Source: a virus | Virus record (IMG/VR): IMGVR_UViG_3300024346_000519 | Coordinates: 1 to 23,644 of that record | Direction: 5' to 3' (one strand) | DNA length: 23,644 nucleotides | Shown: positions 22,151 through 23,644 of the stretch, in pieces | Layout of the letters: every line of letters begins with the position of its first letter | Position numbering within the stretch: the first letter of the stretch is position 1 | The notes under the pieces: model-generated | What the model was told of the DNA's origin: nothing | The model's input: only the letters and a program-made list of their open reading frames with translations | Database searches by the model: none | Position numbers and translations under genes: made by a program

Positions 22151-22702
22151 ATGAATTTAGACTTGATGATTATTGATAACTTCTATATCAATCCCGACGC
22201 CGTGAGAGCTTTTGCTTTGACTCAAAACTTTGGCGTCATAGGTAACTATCCAGGAAAACGAACACCTTCATTTTTGACACAAGACGTCAAAGATTGCATT
22301 CAGCATTGGATGAATCCAGTCGGAAAGATTTCCAACTGGCACGAAGATTCAGGTTATACTGGCGCCTTTCAATACGCTACCGCTTCAGATCGAACGTGGA
22401 TTCATTGCGATCATACGAGCATGTGGGCTGGTGTATGCTACTTGTCACCAGATGCTCCATATACCGCTGGCACTGCCATGTATCGGCACAAAGAAACGGG
22501 CGAATATCGAGCTCCAACGAACGAGCATGAGGCATACGACTATACCAAGTGGGATCGAATCGATGTTGTAGGCAACAAATACAATCGATTAATTCTCTAC
22601 AGCGGAGATCTCTTTCATGCTAGCTTAGATTATTTCGGTAAAGATTTGTATGATGGCCGTCTGTTTCAGACATTCTTCTTTGACACGGAGCATGCACAAT
22701 GA
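22151..22702 (+). CDS. 2OG-Fe(II) oxygenase-like protein
   Basis: The 183-aa product shows the iron-binding facial triad of the dioxygenase superfamily: His85-x-Asp87 in WIHCDHTSMWAGVCYLSP and His156 in SGDLFHAS, with Arg170 in DGRLFQTFFF as the probable 2-oxoglutarate anchor. The N-terminal IIDNFYINPDAVRAFAL is shared by related phage proteins of this type. Such enzymes hydroxylate proteins, nucleic acids or small molecules, and the substrate here is unknown. AGGA lies 13 bases before the ATG. The stop overlaps the glycosyltransferase start as ATGA, so the two are co-translated. Genes of this family are frequent in marine T4-like phages. Confidence 0.85.
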   Translation: MNLDLMIIDNFYINPDAVRAFALTQNFGVIGNYPGKRTPSFLTQDVKDCIQHWMNPVGKISNWHEDSGYTGAFQYATASDRTWIHCDHTSMWAGVCYLSPDAPYTAGTAMYRHKETGEYRAPTNEHEAYDYTKWDRIDVVGNKYNRLILYSGDLFHASLDYFGKDLYDGRLFQTFFFDTEHAQ

Positions 22703-23451
22703 AAGTTTGTAAGGTAATATGGTCGACCAATCGACTCGAGTATTTGATTCCTACACTCAAATCTCAGCGAGATATGTTAAACTTTGAAGGTTGCGAAGTC
22801 GAAGGCATCTTTTTCGACGATATGCCAAAAGGGCGGCATGACGGTACGATGTTCGAGCTAGCTAAGAATTTTGGCTTTACTGAAATCTTCTTACATCAAC
22901 AGAATATGGGTTTGCCATACGTATGGAATCGAACCTTCGAACTCCTGAGAGAACGAGATTATGATTACGTGTATCTATCTGAAGATGATGTGACGTTCAA
23001 CTGTCCGATTCGAATGCTCGACATGACTCAGATCTTACATGACTATCGTAACGTTTCTCAGGTATGCTTGACACGACAGAAATGGTATGACTTTGAAGAG
23101 GAAACACAAGCTTATGAAACAGACATTACACTTGGAAAATACCGTGGCGAGCTTTCTGAAGCATATTTTTGGAGTTTGGCAAGTGTTTTTCCGCGTGCCA
23201 TAGTAGATCTTCCTCATGCCGAATCAGTAGGCGAGAAGAACTTGAGCGAGTATGTTGTAGCAAAATCATTGCAGCAACTTGGTATGCAGACATGTAAGCT
23301 GAAGACCGAAGAAGGCCATAACATTGTAAATCATATCGGCGAATATAGCATCGGTAAACGAGCAGAACCAGGAGATCCTCGCTACGAAGATTTTGCATCA
23401 TATGATCCTGAAACAAAATACAGTTCAAAGCATGGAACGAAGTGGAGTTAA
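22699..23451 (+). CDS. GT-A-type glycosyltransferase family protein
   Basis: The 250-aa product starts with a Rossmann-like strand and turn (KVCKVIWSTNRLEYLIPTLK, 2-21), and continues to DYDYVYLSEDDVTF (87-100), whose E95-D96-D97 is in the place of the DxD metal- and nucleotide-sugar-binding motif of GT-A enzymes. The LHQQNMGLPYVWNRTFEL stretch (65-82) matches the nucleotide-sugar pocket layout of GT2-like proteins. There are no membrane segments, so it is cytosolic. The acceptor could be phage DNA, a virion protein or host glycan. Coupling with a dioxygenase suggests successive hydroxylation and glycosylation, but this is inference. Confidence 0.83.
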   Translation: MKVCKVIWSTNRLEYLIPTLKSQRDMLNFEGCEVEGIFFDDMPKGRHDGTMFELAKNFGFTEIFLHQQNMGLPYVWNRTFELLRERDYDYVYLSEDDVTFNCPIRMLDMTQILHDYRNVSQVCLTRQKWYDFEEETQAYETDITLGKYRGELSEAYFWSLASVFPRAIVDLPHAESVGEKNLSEYVVAKSLQQLGMQTCKLKTEEGHNIVNHIGEYSIGKRAEPGDPRYEDFASYDPETKYSSKHGTKWS

Positions 23452-23454
23452 GTT

Positions 23455-23644
23455 ATGAACTTAGAATTTTCAGAAATAAAACTTTACAATCCGGGGGTTC
23501 TTAAAACACGAATTCCAGCTTCTATTTTTGCTGATCTCACTCGAGACTTGCAAAAGCAAGTTGATAATAAGCCGAAAAAATACAATGCTTTTTTAATAGG
23601 ACAAATAGAAACAGAATTTCAGTACGTTATTAACGGACAATTTA
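23455..23644 (+). CDS. Partial gene, possible second 2OG-Fe(II) oxygenase N-terminus
   Basis: The ATG lies 3 bases after the glycosyltransferase stop, with GGAG 8 bases before it, and the frame stays open for 63 codons to the right edge. The visible sequence (MNLEFSEIKLYNPG...; KYNAFLIGQIETEFQYV at 43-59) resembles the N-terminal part of phage 2OG-Fe(II) oxygenases, which have an N-x-x-L-x-G-x-I-x-x-E pattern before the catalytic core. The iron-binding residues would be beyond the window, so the assignment is tentative, while the gene itself is well supported. Confidence 0.6.
   Translation, partial: MNLEFSEIKLYNPGVLKTRIPASIFADLTRDLQKQVDNKPKKYNAFLIGQIETEFQYVINGQF

Noticed and set aside
1-23644. 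CRISPR arrays, tRNA genes, insertion sequences, integrase or attachment sites
   Set aside because: No regularly spaced repeats, cloverleaf-like segments, transposase or integrase motifs, or terminal inverted repeats were found on reading both strands. The intergenic spaces are all shorter than about 140 bases.

Overview
This window is the structural and recombination core of a T4-like myovirus (a Caudoviricetes phage of the T4 superfamily) of roughly 42 % GC. It is not bacterial chromosome. The gene order 13-14-15-16-17-18-19-20-67-(68 position)-21-22-23, followed by uvsY, uvsW, 55, 47 and 46, is the syntenic core of T4-type phages. All of these genes lie on the minus strand and are packed with ATGA or TAATG start/stop overlaps. 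A phage-type peptide deformylase, the absence of T4's rnlB, hoc and inh genes, and a Coq4 homologue most like alphaproteobacterial versions suggest a non-enteric, probably aquatic or alphaproteobacterial host. The host cannot be fixed from this sequence.

Layout, from high to low coordinates (the direction of minus-strand transcription). 22065-19371 holds the neck and tail-completion genes (gp13, gp14, gp15) and the small terminase (gp16). 19381-17708 is the large terminase (gp17). 17706-17002 is an unexpected full-length Coq4-like protein. 16954-13769 holds the tail sheath (gp18, enlarged by inserted beta-rich regions) and tail tube (gp19). 13713-7171 is the head block: portal gp20, acidic core protein gp67-like, a large basic core protein with an EF-hand-like loop, an unknown small protein, protease gp21, scaffold gp22 and major capsid protein gp23. 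7048-6536 is a tail-tube-like virion protein. 6526-734 is the recombination and late-transcription block: uvsY, uvsW, a small unknown, late sigma factor gp55, a 55-aa protein, gp47 and gp46. 737-1 holds a 46-aa protein, peptide deformylase and the start of another gene.

At 22066-22150 transcription diverges. To the right, on the plus strand, is an accessory cassette of a 2OG-Fe(II) oxygenase, a glycosyltransferase, and the start of a third gene that may be another oxygenase.

Regulation is visible. Exact T4-type late promoter boxes (TATAAATA) sit at 7084, 12062, 16999 and 22099 (minus strand) and at 22112 (plus strand), matching the presence of the late sigma factor gp55. Rho-independent terminators follow gp23 and gp19.

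The most notable observation is the Coq4 homologue with an intact HDxxH-x11-E metal-binding signature, lodged between the packaging motor and the tail sheath. It is a candidate ubiquinone-pathway auxiliary metabolic gene expressed with the late virion genes. Its stop codon is embedded in the gp18 late promoter.
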